From Buttiauxella agrestis ATCC 33320 (GTDB lineage: Bacteria; Pseudomonadota; Gammaproteobacteria; Enterobacterales; Enterobacteriaceae): a DNA stretch of 49,993 nt. Shown piece after piece: positions 25,695-34,035 of the stretch. Every line of letters starts with the position of its first letter. The first letter of the stretch is position 1. A program made the position numbers and the translations under genes. The stretch lies in NCBI RefSeq assembly GCF_000735355.1, contig NZ_JMPI01000033.1:1-49993 (forward strand), given 5' to 3'. Below the pieces are notes generated by a model. It was not told where the DNA came from, searched no databases, and saw nothing but the letters and a program-made list of their open reading frames with translations.

Positions 25695-25913
25695 ACAACT
25701 GACTTCCCACCGAAGGAGTTGTTTAAATTAAATGATTCGTCGGTCTTCTGGCTTAGCTTCATTCTCGCCCGCCCTTCCCAATCGTGAGATCAGTGGTTTC
25801 GCGGGTTCGTCGGCATCACAGCAGCGGGGGCTGCGGAGGAATTACACCTCCTTCCCAGCCATATTCACCCCAAATAAGAACGGGTAAAGACATGGCATAA
25901 ACGAGTCAGTTGT
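25695..25913 (-). ncRNA. Cobalamin (B12) riboswitch of the cbi/cob operon
   Basis: Read leftward, the leader has GGCTGGGAAGGAGGTG-AATTCC near 25862-25840, GCAGCCCCCGCTGCTGTGATGCC in the core and the B12 box AAGCCAGAAGACCG at 25754-25741, in the order and spacing of the conserved aptamer. A perfect 9-bp pair, ACAACTGAC (25913-25905) with GTCAGTTGT (25703-25695), closes the whole domain. By family knowledge, adenosylcobalamin binding shuts off cbiA translation and so the operon. Confidence 0.92.
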
Positions 25914-25944
25914 ATCGTGCATGACACTCAAACTATCATGCGCG

Positions 25945-25973
25945 TGAATATATAAAAGCTCGAACAGTGTAAA
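25945..25973 (-). promoter_or_regulatory. Candidate promoter of the cbi/cob operon
   Basis: On the minus strand TTTACA (25973-25968) and TATTCA (25950-25945) are 17 bases apart, placing a start near 25938, just before the riboswitch closing stem at 25913. Confidence 0.35.
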
Positions 25974-26080
25974 AGCTAATAGATAGCGAGTGTTGCGCTA
26001 TAACAATTTTTATTGATTTTTTAAGGCTTGTGGCGAAGAAAACAAAATGAGATCCACGATGAAAGAGAGTTGCCACCGTT

Positions 26081-26941
26081 ATGGCTGAAGCGCGCTGCCC
26101 GGCGTCATGCGGCGAATTCATTCAGGGTTGGATTGGCGGCAGCGAAAAGCTGGTTTCATGCCCTATCGACTGGTTTAGCACCGTTGAAGTCCGCGAAGGC
26201 GTGCAGTCTGGCGAAGAGCGGCCACGTATGCGCCAGATGCTGGAACAGGTGGTGGCATATTTCGGCTATCCCGCAGCATTAGCAAATAACCTGAGCACGG
26301 CTCTGGAGTCCACCATTCCAGTGGGTAAAGGTCTGGCGAGCAGCACCGCAGATATTGCCGCAACAGCCTTAGCAACCGCCCGGCATTTGGGTGAAACACT
26401 CAGCGAATCTACCCTTGCCGCTTTATGCGTAAACATTGAACCGACCGACAGCACGATTTTTGTCTTGCCGACGCTATTTTCCCATCTGAATGCACAGACT
26501 CAGTTTAGCTGCCAGCCCGCGCCAGCAATGGATATCCTGTTACTTGAAAGTGATACGACGATTCTGACTGAGGAATACCGTCGTCATCAGCGTGAATCTA
26601 CATTAATCAGCAATGCCGCAGCGCTCGATGATGCGTGGCTTCGCTTGCAACAAAGTTGCGGGATGCAAGATCCTCGCTTACTGGGAGAAGCTGCCACGCA
26701 AAGCGCGATCGCCAGCCAGGCGTTGCTGGCAAAGCCGATGTTTTCGCAGCTGTTGGCGCTGGTCGAAGAGTTTGATTTATTCGGCGTGAACGTGGCGCAC
26801 AGCGGAAGCGCTGTGGGGCTGATGCTGGATGTTCGCAAACATGATGCTGAGAAATTACGCTGGCAGATTAATCAGTTGGCTATTGATGTGTATTACCCGC
26901 GGCAACATCTGGTGAAGATGGTAGCAGGCGGCGTGCGTTGA
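26081..26941 (+). CDS. pduX: L-threonine kinase PduX
   Basis: A 286-residue GHMP-superfamily kinase that makes L-threonine O-3-phosphate, precursor of the cobalamin aminopropanol linker. Motifs are CPASCGEFIQGWIGGSEKLVSCPIDW (about 6-31), the ATP loop STIPVGKGLASSTADIAATALATA (about 85-108), and NVAHSGSAVGLMLD near the C-terminus. It has an internal ATG start and only a weak AAGAGAG upstream. It is divergent from cbiA, sharing about 460 bases. In Salmonella it ends the pdu operon; no other pdu gene is visible here, so the B12-synthesis role stands by itself. Confidence 0.94.
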   Translation: MAEARCPASCGEFIQGWIGGSEKLVSCPIDWFSTVEVREGVQSGEERPRMRQMLEQVVAYFGYPAALANNLSTALESTIPVGKGLASSTADIAATALATARHLGETLSESTLAALCVNIEPTDSTIFVLPTLFSHLNAQTQFSCQPAPAMDILLLESDTTILTEEYRRHQRESTLISNAAALDDAWLRLQQSCGMQDPRLLGEAATQSAIASQALLAKPMFSQLLALVEEFDLFGVNVAHSGSAVGLMLDVRKHDAEKLRWQINQLAIDVYYPRQHLVKMVAGGVR

Positions 26942-26955
26942 ACTCAGGCGAAAAA

Positions 26956-26977
26956 AAACCGCCATGAATGGCGGTTT
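26956..26977. terminator. Terminator after pduX
   Basis: AAACCGCCAT-GA-ATGGCGGTTT is a perfect 10-bp hairpin 14 bases past the pduX stop, followed by TCTAAA; the preceding A-run also gives a T-run for leftward transcripts. Confidence 0.7.
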
Positions 26978-26994
26978 CTAAAATTAACACTATT

Positions 26995-27072
26995 TACCCT
27001 AAATAGTTCGAATTGCATCAAGGCGGTAAGTGAACGCAGCCAACGCAGAGGCAACCCGAAGTACGACGGGTA
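26995..27072. repeat. ERIC element, short (internally deleted) form
   Basis: The ends TACCCTAAATAGTTCGAATTGC and (reversed) TACCCGTCGTACTTCGGGTTGC are the imperfect terminal inverted repeats of ERIC. The piece is 78 bases long; the middle segment with AGGAGCTTA...AAGTAAGTGA is absent compared with the copy at 28795-28917. It ends four bases before the yeeX stop codon. Confidence 0.75.
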
Positions 27073-27075
27073 AAT

Positions 27076-27396
27076 TTAATCGGCCTTGATTTCGCCCATC
27101 ACTTTCAATTTTTTGGAAATTTCACGACGCTCTTTAGACAGCTCAGCGTTTTTGATGATGTAGTCATCAACGCGGTCTTCGTAGTCGGTTTTCATGCTGG
27201 CGATGATGCCCTGAATAGCTTCGATGCTCATACCTGGCTTGATGTAATCGCTCAGGTTGTCCAGCAGCAGAACGCGTTTTGAATTATCACGGATCTTTTT
27301 CTGCACGTCCTGGATTTCACGTTGCAGTTTGTTTTTACGACGGAACAGACGCACAAACTCAAGCACGTCCTGGAAAGATGGTTTGGTTGGTTCCAT
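27076..27396 (-). CDS. yeeX: DUF496 family protein YeeX
   Basis: A 106-residue, highly charged, mostly helical protein ([33 protein letters not shown] at the N-terminus, then [24 protein letters not shown]) predicted to form coiled coils. The sequence is almost identical to E. coli YeeX as I recall it; the function is unknown. I start at ATG 27396 after AGGGG; a longer frame from 27462 lacks conservation. The last residues (GEIKAD) are shorter than E. coli's, and an ERIC element lies immediately downstream. Confidence 0.93.
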   Translation of the reverse strand: MEPTKPSFQDVLEFVRLFRRKNKLQREIQDVQKKIRDNSKRVLLLDNLSDYIKPGMSIEAIQGIIASMKTDYEDRVDDYIIKNAELSKERREISKKLKVMGEIKAD

Positions 27397-27620
27397 TTTT
27401 ATACCCCTGCTAATTTCATACTTGGATTCGTTAAAACAACGATTCATTAAGTTAACGGTCATACGCTTACCTTAAAGGTAGCGACGGCCGCTGACAATGT
27501 CATTCTTCAAGCTGCATGGTGATTAGCTGCAACCCGAACATACAGGCGATGGGTCTCTTTCGCTATCTTAACCTCAAATAGTGCTGAATCGAAACCAGCA
27601 ATTCATATCAGACTAAGCAA

Positions 27621-28679
27621 TTATTTGCGTAACGCGCGGCAGATCAACTGTGAGAGCAATTCCAGTTGACGGGCAAGCTCAAGGCTCAACCAAACGTAGC
27701 CATGAATTGGGGTTTCCTGAAGTTTCCCGTTCGGCCCCTCTTGCATCAGTTGGCGCAACTCACTAACGATTTCGGTTAGTTTTTCGTTATTGGCAGAAAT
27801 CGGCGATGGGTTTCCGTCATGCAATGCCAGGGCAATTGCCGCGAGTGTACGTTGCGTCATCTGCTGTGTGTCACGCAGTGTGCGTGCGTTGATCATCAGG
27901 AAGTGGCTTTCACGGGACGCCCAGTAAGCGTTAATTTGCAGCTCGAGCGTGCACACCATGTTACGGCTGACGGTTTGAATCGCTTCTAAGATGGTTTTTT
28001 GAATGTGGGTTTCTTTGCTGCTCGGGCCAATCAAAGCACGCATTCTGACCACATCACTTAATACCTGGCGCAGATGCTTTTCCAGGTGCGGGCGTTCCAC
28101 CAGGTTTGGAGAAAAACCAGCGTTGTAGACCCGACCAAAGGCCGTGACGAAATTCGCCATTTGAATACGCCAGTGGATAAACGCGCGCTGCGGGTAAATG
28201 CTGGTGAAGAGCATCGCCAGTAATGAACCGAAGATAACATCACCGCTGCGCCACATCGCGATTTCCATGTCGCCTGCGGGCGCTCCCACCACCACGGCAA
28301 GTGTGATACCAATCAGCAAAGCCTGATAGGGCCTTTTACCCAGGGCCAGATAGCCGCAGATAAACATCGCCAGCGCACACCACACCAACATCAAAGGCAG
28401 CGAAAAAAGCTCTAGCCTGAGCGCAACCAGGCCCATCGTTGCACCACAAATGGTGCCACCAATACGCTCAAACGCACGCGGGACAACGTTTCCCCAAAAG
28501 GAAATGGGCCCCATCACCACCACGAGGGTGATTAATGGCCATGTCCCTTCTGGCACTTTCAGAAGATGGACAATAAGAAAGGTGAGCACAAATGCCAGCG
28601 CGATACGGATACCGTGCACGACTCGGTAGTGGCGATAAACGCGGAGCTCAAACGGGCTTAATGATTTGTCGGGGCGCAC
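27621..28679 (-). CDS. yeeA: FUSC-family inner-membrane protein YeeA
   Basis: A 352-residue protein, the same length as E. coli YeeA. The N-terminal half has six membrane segments (ALAFVLTFLIVHLL, ITLVVVMGPISFWGNVV, MLVWCALAMFICGYLAL, ALLIGITLAVVVGAP and others), with the FUSC fold of aromatic-acid efflux-type proteins. A cytoplasmic helical C-terminus follows. Substrate unknown. It lies between yeeX and sbmC as in E. coli. Confidence 0.93.
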   Translation of the reverse strand: MRPDKSLSPFELRVYRHYRVVHGIRIALAFVLTFLIVHLLKVPEGTWPLITLVVVMGPISFWGNVVPRAFERIGGTICGATMGLVALRLELFSLPLMLVWCALAMFICGYLALGKRPYQALLIGITLAVVVGAPAGDMEIAMWRSGDVIFGSLLAMLFTSIYPQRAFIHWRIQMANFVTAFGRVYNAGFSPNLVERPHLEKHLRQVLSDVVRMRALIGPSSKETHIQKTILEAIQTVSRNMVCTLELQINAYWASRESHFLMINARTLRDTQQMTQRTLAAIALALHDGNPSPISANNEKLTEIVSELRQLMQEGPNGKLQETPIHGYVWLSLELARQLELLSQLICRALRK

Positions 28680-28745
28680 ACCCGGGTCTCCTGAAAAATA
28701 AAAACGGGATTGTACCTGTTTTTATTGAGGGGGCATCACAAAGTT

Positions 28746-28763
28746 AGGGGGCTTGCGCCCCCT
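28746..28763 (-). terminator. GC-rich hairpin, possible sbmC terminator
   Basis: AGGGGGC-TTGC-GCCCCCT, a 7-bp G/C stem, lies between yeeA and the ERIC element downstream of sbmC; only a short T-run follows on the minus strand. Confidence 0.4.
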
Positions 28764-28794
28764 TTAGCATCAGACTTGATCTGCCACGGGAATT

Positions 28795-28917
28795 TACCCG
28801 TTAGCATTTGAGTTGCAGGTAGGCGGCCAGGGAACTTATCCCGATGAGCTTACTCAAGTAAGTGATTGGGGTAAGTGAGTGCAGCCAACACCCCTGCAAC
28901 TTAAAGGATGACGGGTA
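28795..28917. repeat. ERIC element, full length
   Basis: This 123-base element has left end TACCCGTTAGCATTTGAGTTGCAGG and right end (reversed) TACCCGTCATCCTTTAAGTTGCAGG as terminal inverted repeats. The core contains GAGCTTACTCAAGTAAGTGA and the GTGCAGCCAACAC stretch. Its right end overlaps the sbmC coding sequence. Confidence 0.93.
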
Positions 28918-29365
28918 TATACATATCTATTTCCCAGACTCCGCTCTCCGAACCATCATTAAGATAGTGTTCAAAGCAGGGTTTCGATGCCATTTGATAG
29001 CGGTTGTCAGCCAGCAGGCTGTCGAAGAACAGGTTCCACGGCTTGGCAAAATCACCGTCATCGACACGGGCACGCGCCACCGCATACTGCCCGGCTTCTA
29101 TTTTGGTGGTGATAACGCCTTCACTGTTTTCAGGCACGGTGAAGTTTTCAGCCACCGATACTACGGTATCGCAGCGCAGCTTTTCCGCAGGCACAACGTC
29201 TGGGTTATCGTAATAAACCGCCAGCCACTCTTCGCCGACAATTTTGTGTGTTTTCACCCACAGTGAAAGCTGTTCAAACCCTTGATGAACCGTTTTTTCC
29301 CACGGCCCTACCATATGAAAACCAGCTACTTTCCGCTCATGCACTTGTTGTACGTTAAATTCCAT
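28901..29365 (-). CDS. sbmC: DNA gyrase inhibitor SbmC (GyrI), C-terminus changed by ERIC
   Basis: A 154-residue GyrI-like protein. [22 protein letters not shown] (about 12-33), [23 protein letters not shown] and FAKPWNLFF match E. coli SbmC (157 aa), which protects gyrase from toxins such as microcin B17 and is SOS-induced. I start at ATG 29365 after a GGAGG site. The last codons (…MYIPVIL) and the stop are read from the inverted repeat of an ERIC element; E. coli continues MYVAVQPKHH. Confidence 0.93.
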   Translation of the reverse strand: MEFNVQQVHERKVAGFHMVGPWEKTVHQGFEQLSLWVKTHKIVGEEWLAVYYDNPDVVPAEKLRCDTVVSVAENFTVPENSEGVITTKIEAGQYAVARARVDDGDFAKPWNLFFDSLLADNRYQMASKPCFEHYLNDGSESGVWEIDMYIPVIL

Positions 29366-29391
29366 ATGACCTCCTGACTCGTTTAAAAACA

Positions 29392-29407
29392 CTGTATATT
29401 TATACAC
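29392..29407. promoter_or_regulatory. LexA-box-like site upstream of sbmC
   Basis: CTGTATATTTATACAC matches the SOS box CTG-N10-CAG at all but one of the key bases (CAC in place of CAG), 27 bases before the sbmC start. E. coli sbmC is LexA-regulated, so the site is in the expected place. Confidence 0.65.
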
Positions 29408-29507
29408 CAATAAATTACAGGGAAACAATCCTTTGTCAGGGTAATGTGGTTACTTTGCGAGCACGATCGCTTTTTGCGAATCTTTCGCCTGTAGATCTTA
29501 GTACAGG

Positions 29508-29540
29508 CAAAAAAAAGGGCCGGCATAACTGCCGACCCCG
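29508..29540 (-). terminator. Terminator of dacD
   Basis: On the minus strand GGGTCGGCAG-TTAT-(imperfect) TGCCGGCCC is followed by eight T; it lies about 20 bases after the dacD stop. Confidence 0.85.
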
Positions 29541-29559
29541 TTTGCATCCTTCAATTAAT

Positions 29560-30726
29560 TTACAGTTTGTGGCTCAGATAATCGCTGAAGCGTGACCATG
29601 CGCTGCCCTTTTTGACATCAGCCAGCGTCACCAGCGGCCAGTGCGCAATCAGTTTATCGCGGTCAAACAGTTCAATTTCACCAACACGCTGGTTAGCTGC
29701 GATAGGGGCTTCAAGCTCAGGCTTATCGAGGACATATTTAGCTTTAATATTAGGCACTTCAGATTTTGGCAGCGCCAGATAGACATCCTGATTGGTTCCG
29801 ACTTCGACTTTCTTTTGATCACCGTACCAGATTGTCTCGGTGCCAATTTTCTTACCTTTATGCAGAACCTGAACGGTATCGAAATTATCCTGACCCCAGT
29901 GCAGTAATTTGCGCGCCTGATCTTCACGCCCTTTCGGGCTTTCAGCCCCCATCACCACAGCAATTAAACGGCGCTCGCCATCAACACTCGACGCAATAAG
30001 ATTGAACCCGGCACTCGCGGTGTGACCGGTTTTCAGGCCATCGACATTCAAGCCTTTATCCCATAACAGCCCATTACGGTTCTGTTGTGTGATGCCATTC
30101 CAGGTCAGACTGCGCTCGCTATACATATGATAAAAATCAGGTTCGCCATGAATAATGGCGCGGGATAGCACGGCGAGATCGTAAGCGGAACTGTGCTGGC
30201 CCGGTGCATCCAGGCCGTGTACCGTTTCAAAATGGGTATCGCGCAGGCGTAATTGCTGCACGTATTTATTCATCATCGCCACAAATTGCGGCTGCCCGCC
30301 AGCAACGTAATCGGCTAGCGCGACACAAGCATCGTTCCCGGAGTCGATAATCAGCCCGCGACTCAGGTCATGAACGGTGAGTCGGTCGCCTTGTTTCAAA
30401 AACATCAGCGATGAACCGTCGAAAACCGGATTGCCTTTTGCCCAGGCATCTCTGCCCACTGTCACGATATCGTCAGCCTTGATGCGCCCGCTATCAATGG
30501 CGCGGTCCACCACATAGCCCGTCATCAATTTCGTCAGACTTGCCGGGTTGCGTCGCACATGTTCGTTTTCCGCAGCCAGAATTTGCCCGGTGGTGTAATC
30601 CATCAGCACCCAGGAACCCGCCTGAATTTGTGGAGGGGATGGCGGGTTAACAAAGATATCGTCGGCAAAAGCGGAGTGAGCAGATAATGACAGCAGAGAA
30701 CAAACAGCAAACAGACGGATCTTCAA
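29560..30726 (-). CDS. dacD: D-alanyl-D-alanine carboxypeptidase DacD (PBP6b), TTG start
   Basis: A 388-residue periplasmic penicillin-binding protein. After a signal peptide (MKIRLFAVCSLLSLSAHSAFA) come the catalytic SxxK in NPASLTKLMTG, the SxN in DSGNDACVAL and the KTG in DGLKTGHTASAG. The C-terminus has beta domains and a final amphipathic helix (AWSRFSDYLSHKL) for membrane contact. I use TTG 30726, seven bases after GAGGG, which gives exactly the E. coli length; the upstream ATG 30792 puts 22 residues before the signal peptide. The enzyme trims pentapeptides of peptidoglycan. Confidence 0.95.
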   Translation of the reverse strand: MKIRLFAVCSLLSLSAHSAFADDIFVNPPSPPQIQAGSWVLMDYTTGQILAAENEHVRRNPASLTKLMTGYVVDRAIDSGRIKADDIVTVGRDAWAKGNPVFDGSSLMFLKQGDRLTVHDLSRGLIIDSGNDACVALADYVAGGQPQFVAMMNKYVQQLRLRDTHFETVHGLDAPGQHSSAYDLAVLSRAIIHGEPDFYHMYSERSLTWNGITQQNRNGLLWDKGLNVDGLKTGHTASAGFNLIASSVDGERRLIAVVMGAESPKGREDQARKLLHWGQDNFDTVQVLHKGKKIGTETIWYGDQKKVEVGTNQDVYLALPKSEVPNIKAKYVLDKPELEAPIAANQRVGEIELFDRDKLIAHWPLVTLADVKKGSAWSRFSDYLSHKL

Positions 30727-30991
30727 CGATATACCCTCGGTAACAATAAATTCAGCCGCTTCTTTTACTGGAGTTTGCGATAATTTTCGCAATTAAATTG
30801 CAAAAATATATGAATAGATAGCATTGCGTACTCATCTTGAATATCTTCCGCAGTGGTGCAGGAGGCCTGCTAATGGTTTAACATGCACTGATGCAGTGAC
30901 TGACCAACAAGTTTGAAACATGGAGCGAGTTTTAGTGGGATTTCAGTTTAATAACAATATGTTAAACAACACTCAAGGGCGGGAGTAAACC

Positions 30992-32419
30992 GTGGATAAT
31001 ACAACGCAACAACCGACCTTTCTCTTCCATGATTATGAGACTTTCGGCAAAAGTCCTTCGCTTGACCGCCCCGCGCAATTTGCAGCGATTCGGACAGATT
31101 CCGAGTTTAATGTCATTGGCGAGCCGGAAGTATTTTACTGCCAACCCGCTGATGACTATCTGCCTCAACCCGAAGCGGTGATGATTACCGGGATTACACC
31201 GCAGCACGCGCTGGCTCAGGGAGTCAACGAAGCCGATTTTGCCAAACGCATCCACAGTATTTTTACGCAGCCCAAGACCTGCGTGGTGGGCTACAACAAT
31301 GTGCGCTTCGATGATGAAGTGACGCGTAATATTTTCTATCGTAATTTTTACGACCCGTATGGCTGGAGCTGGCAGAACGATAACTCGCGCTGGGATCTGC
31401 TTGATGTGATGCGCGCCTGTTATGCGTTGCGTCCTGAAGGGATTGTCTGGCCGGAAAACGACGATGGGCTGCCGAGTTTTCGTCTGGAGCATTTAACCAA
31501 AGCCAACGGAATTGAACATGCCAACGCGCACGATGCGATGTCCGATGTTTACGCCACTATCGCCATGGCGCAATTGGTTAAAACACGCCAGCCGCGTCTG
31601 TTCGAGTATCTCTATACTTATCGCTCCAAACACAAGCTCACCACGCTAATTGATATTCCGCAGATGAAACCGCTGGTGCATGTTTCGGGAATGTTCGGTG
31701 CATGGCGCGGCAATACCAGTTGGATTGCGCCACTGGCCTGGCATCCGGATAACCGTAATGCGGTGATCATGGTCGATTTGGCTGGAGATATTTCTCCGCT
31801 GCTGGAGCTGGATGCCGATGCATTGCGTGAGCGGTTGTATACGCCGAAAGCCGCGCTGGGTGATGCTGCCGCCGTGCCAATCAAACTGGTACATCTGAAT
31901 AAATGCCCGGTGCTGGCGGTGGCGAATACCCTGCGTCCGGAAGATGCCGAGCGGTTAGGCATCGACCGTAAACGTTGCCTGGATAACCTGAAATTACTGC
32001 GGGAACACCCTGCCGTACGTGAAAAAGCGGTGGCTATTTTTGCTGAGGCCGAGCCTTTTGTGCCGTCAGATAATGTCGATGCTCAATTGTATAATGGTTT
32101 CTTCAGCGATGCCGATCGCGCGGCGATGCGCATTGTGCTGGAGACAGAGCCGCAAAATTTACCGGCGCTGGATATTACTTTTGCCGATAAACGCATTGAG
32201 AAATTGCTGTTTAACTATCGCGCCAGAAATTTCCCCGGCACGCTGGATGAAACTGAGCAGCAGCGCTGGTTAGAACATCGCCGTGAAGTGTTGTCTCAGG
32301 AAGCGCTGCAAGCCTATGCGCAAGAACTGGAAGCGCTGTACAACCTGCATGAAAGCGATAAAGAAAAGACGGCGTTGCTGAAAGCGTTGTTTGAGTATGC
32401 GCAGTTTTTGGTGGGATAA
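30992..32419 (+). CDS. sbcB: Exodeoxyribonuclease I SbcB
   Basis: A 475-residue 3'-5' single-strand DNA exonuclease of the DEDD family. Motif I is FLFHDYETFGKSP (Asp15, Glu17), motif II VVGYNNVRFDDEVTRN, motif III NAHDAMSDVYATI with the catalytic His and Asp. SH3-like and C-terminal helical domains follow (to ALFEYAQFLVG). Length equals the E. coli enzyme. It acts in recombination and mismatch repair. It is divergent from dacD and convergent with plaP. Confidence 0.97.
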   Translation: MDNTTQQPTFLFHDYETFGKSPSLDRPAQFAAIRTDSEFNVIGEPEVFYCQPADDYLPQPEAVMITGITPQHALAQGVNEADFAKRIHSIFTQPKTCVVGYNNVRFDDEVTRNIFYRNFYDPYGWSWQNDNSRWDLLDVMRACYALRPEGIVWPENDDGLPSFRLEHLTKANGIEHANAHDAMSDVYATIAMAQLVKTRQPRLFEYLYTYRSKHKLTTLIDIPQMKPLVHVSGMFGAWRGNTSWIAPLAWHPDNRNAVIMVDLAGDISPLLELDADALRERLYTPKAALGDAAAVPIKLVHLNKCPVLAVANTLRPEDAERLGIDRKRCLDNLKLLREHPAVREKAVAIFAEAEPFVPSDNVDAQLYNGFFSDADRAAMRIVLETEPQNLPALDITFADKRIEKLLFNYRARNFPGTLDETEQQRWLEHRREVLSQEALQAYAQELEALYNLHESDKEKTALLKALFEYAQFLVG

Positions 32420-32427
32420 CAAAAAGC

Positions 32428-32454
32428 AAAAAGGCCGCTTTCGCGGCCTTTTTT
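32428..32454. terminator. Bidirectional terminator between sbcB and plaP
   Basis: AAAAAGGCCGC-TTTC-GCGGCCTTTTTT is a perfect hairpin with A- and T-runs on both sides, so it can end both convergent transcripts. Confidence 0.92.
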
Positions 32455-32465
32455 GTCTTCAGCTT

Positions 32466-33830
32466 TTACGCTAAATCTTCGTTGAATTGCGGAACCGGGT
32501 TACGGAAGCGACGTGTCACGAAGGCCAGATAGGTCAGGCCGATAGCCGCCCAAATCAGCCCCAGAATCATCGAGCTTTCTTCCAGGTTAATCCACAATGC
32601 ACCCACTGTCAGCGCGCCACAGATTGGCAGCACCAGATAGTTGATGTGATCTTTGATGGACTTGTTACGGCCTTCGCGGATCCAGAACTGGGAAATGACT
32701 GACAGGTTCACGAAGGTAAACGCCACCAGCGCACCGAAGTTAATCAGCGCCGTTGCTGTAACCAGGTCAAACTTAACCGCGAACAGAGCAATGATTCCCA
32801 CCAGCACAACGTTCAACGCCGGGGTACGCCATTTCGGATGAATGTAACCGAAGAAACGCTCCGGGAACACGCCGTCACGACCCATCACATACATCAGGCG
32901 AGAAACGCCCGCATGTGCCGCCATACCAGAAGCCAGAACCGTCACACAGGAGAAAATCAGGATGCCGAACTGGAAGGCTTTGCCTGCCACGAAGAGCATG
33001 ATTTCTGGCTGTGATGCGTCCGGGTCATGGAAGCGAGAGATGTCCGGGAAGTACAGTTGCAGGAAGTAAGACACCACCACGAAGATCACGCCGCCAATAA
33101 GGGCAGTCAGGAAAATCGCTTTCGGAATGACTCGGCCTGCATCTTTCGTTTCTTCGGACAACGAGCTAATGCCGTCAAAGCCGAGGAACGAGAAGCACAG
33201 TATCGTCGCACCGGTGATCATCGGCACCACGTTTGCGTGTTCAGACCAGAATGGACGCGTGCTGGTTAACGTGCCGGCACCTTCGCCATTGGCTACGCCA
33301 TAAATCACCAGACCCGTTATTACCACCATCACAACCATTTGCAGCACAACGATGAGGCTATTGAAGTTAGCCACGGTTTTGATGCCACGCAGGTTAGAGA
33401 TGGTCATAAAGCCCACCAGCAGCACGACGAATATCCACGATGGGATCGACGGCACCAGGGCTTCAAAATAGATTTTTGCCAGCAGGATGTTGATCATCGG
33501 CATGAAGAGATAATCAAGCAGCGCCGACCAGCCCACCATAAAGCCGACCACCGGGTGGATAGCTTTTTGAGCGTAGGTATAGGCGGAACCCGCTGATGGG
33601 AAGCGGCGTACTAGCTTTCCATAACTTAACGCGGTAAACAAAATTGCCACAAGGGCAAACGCGTAAGCCGTAGCGACATGTCCGTCGGTAAGGCCAGATA
33701 CAATCCCAAATGTATCGAACAAGGTCATAGGCTGCATATAAGCAAGGCCCATCATAACAACCGGAATGAGCGTTAGGCTCTTACGGAGTTCAACACGAGA
33801 TTTTGCACCTGCGGTGACGTTAAGCGACAT
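32466..33830 (-). CDS. plaP: Low-affinity putrescine importer PlaP
   Basis: A 454-residue APC-superfamily transporter with about 12 membrane segments. [40 protein letters not shown] at the N-terminus and [33 protein letters not shown] in the middle match E. coli PlaP (YeeF). I start at ATG 33830, seven bases from GGGGGA; an ATG two codons upstream is too close to that site. PlaP imports putrescine, for example for surface motility in E. coli. A GABA transaminase gene lies directly upstream, which suits a putrescine-to-GABA link. Confidence 0.94.
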   Translation of the reverse strand: MSLNVTAGAKSRVELRKSLTLIPVVMMGLAYMQPMTLFDTFGIVSGLTDGHVATAYAFALVAILFTALSYGKLVRRFPSAGSAYTYAQKAIHPVVGFMVGWSALLDYLFMPMINILLAKIYFEALVPSIPSWIFVVLLVGFMTISNLRGIKTVANFNSLIVVLQMVVMVVITGLVIYGVANGEGAGTLTSTRPFWSEHANVVPMITGATILCFSFLGFDGISSLSEETKDAGRVIPKAIFLTALIGGVIFVVVSYFLQLYFPDISRFHDPDASQPEIMLFVAGKAFQFGILIFSCVTVLASGMAAHAGVSRLMYVMGRDGVFPERFFGYIHPKWRTPALNVVLVGIIALFAVKFDLVTATALINFGALVAFTFVNLSVISQFWIREGRNKSIKDHINYLVLPICGALTVGALWINLEESSMILGLIWAAIGLTYLAFVTRRFRNPVPQFNEDLA

Positions 33831-34002
33831 GGTCATTCCCCCAAACGGCGAATACCTGCGCAAAAGCAAAAAGCTGCCCCATCTGAATTTCCTCGGCGAC
33901 ACGACTGTCGTTTTTTAAAAGCTAGTATCTATCCGGTACGAAGCCCGGCCTCTTGGATTTTGGCGGATGCCTGTTTGACTACTGGAACTCAATGCAAAAA
34001 AA

Positions 34003-34032
34003 TAACCGACGCGTTTAACGTCGGTTTTTTTG
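34003..34032. terminator. Terminator after gabT
   Basis: ACCGACG-CGTTTAA-CGTCGGT flanked by A-run and T-run; it ends the leftward gabT transcript four bases past the stop and separates it from plaP. Confidence 0.88.
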
Positions 34033-34035
34033 TTC

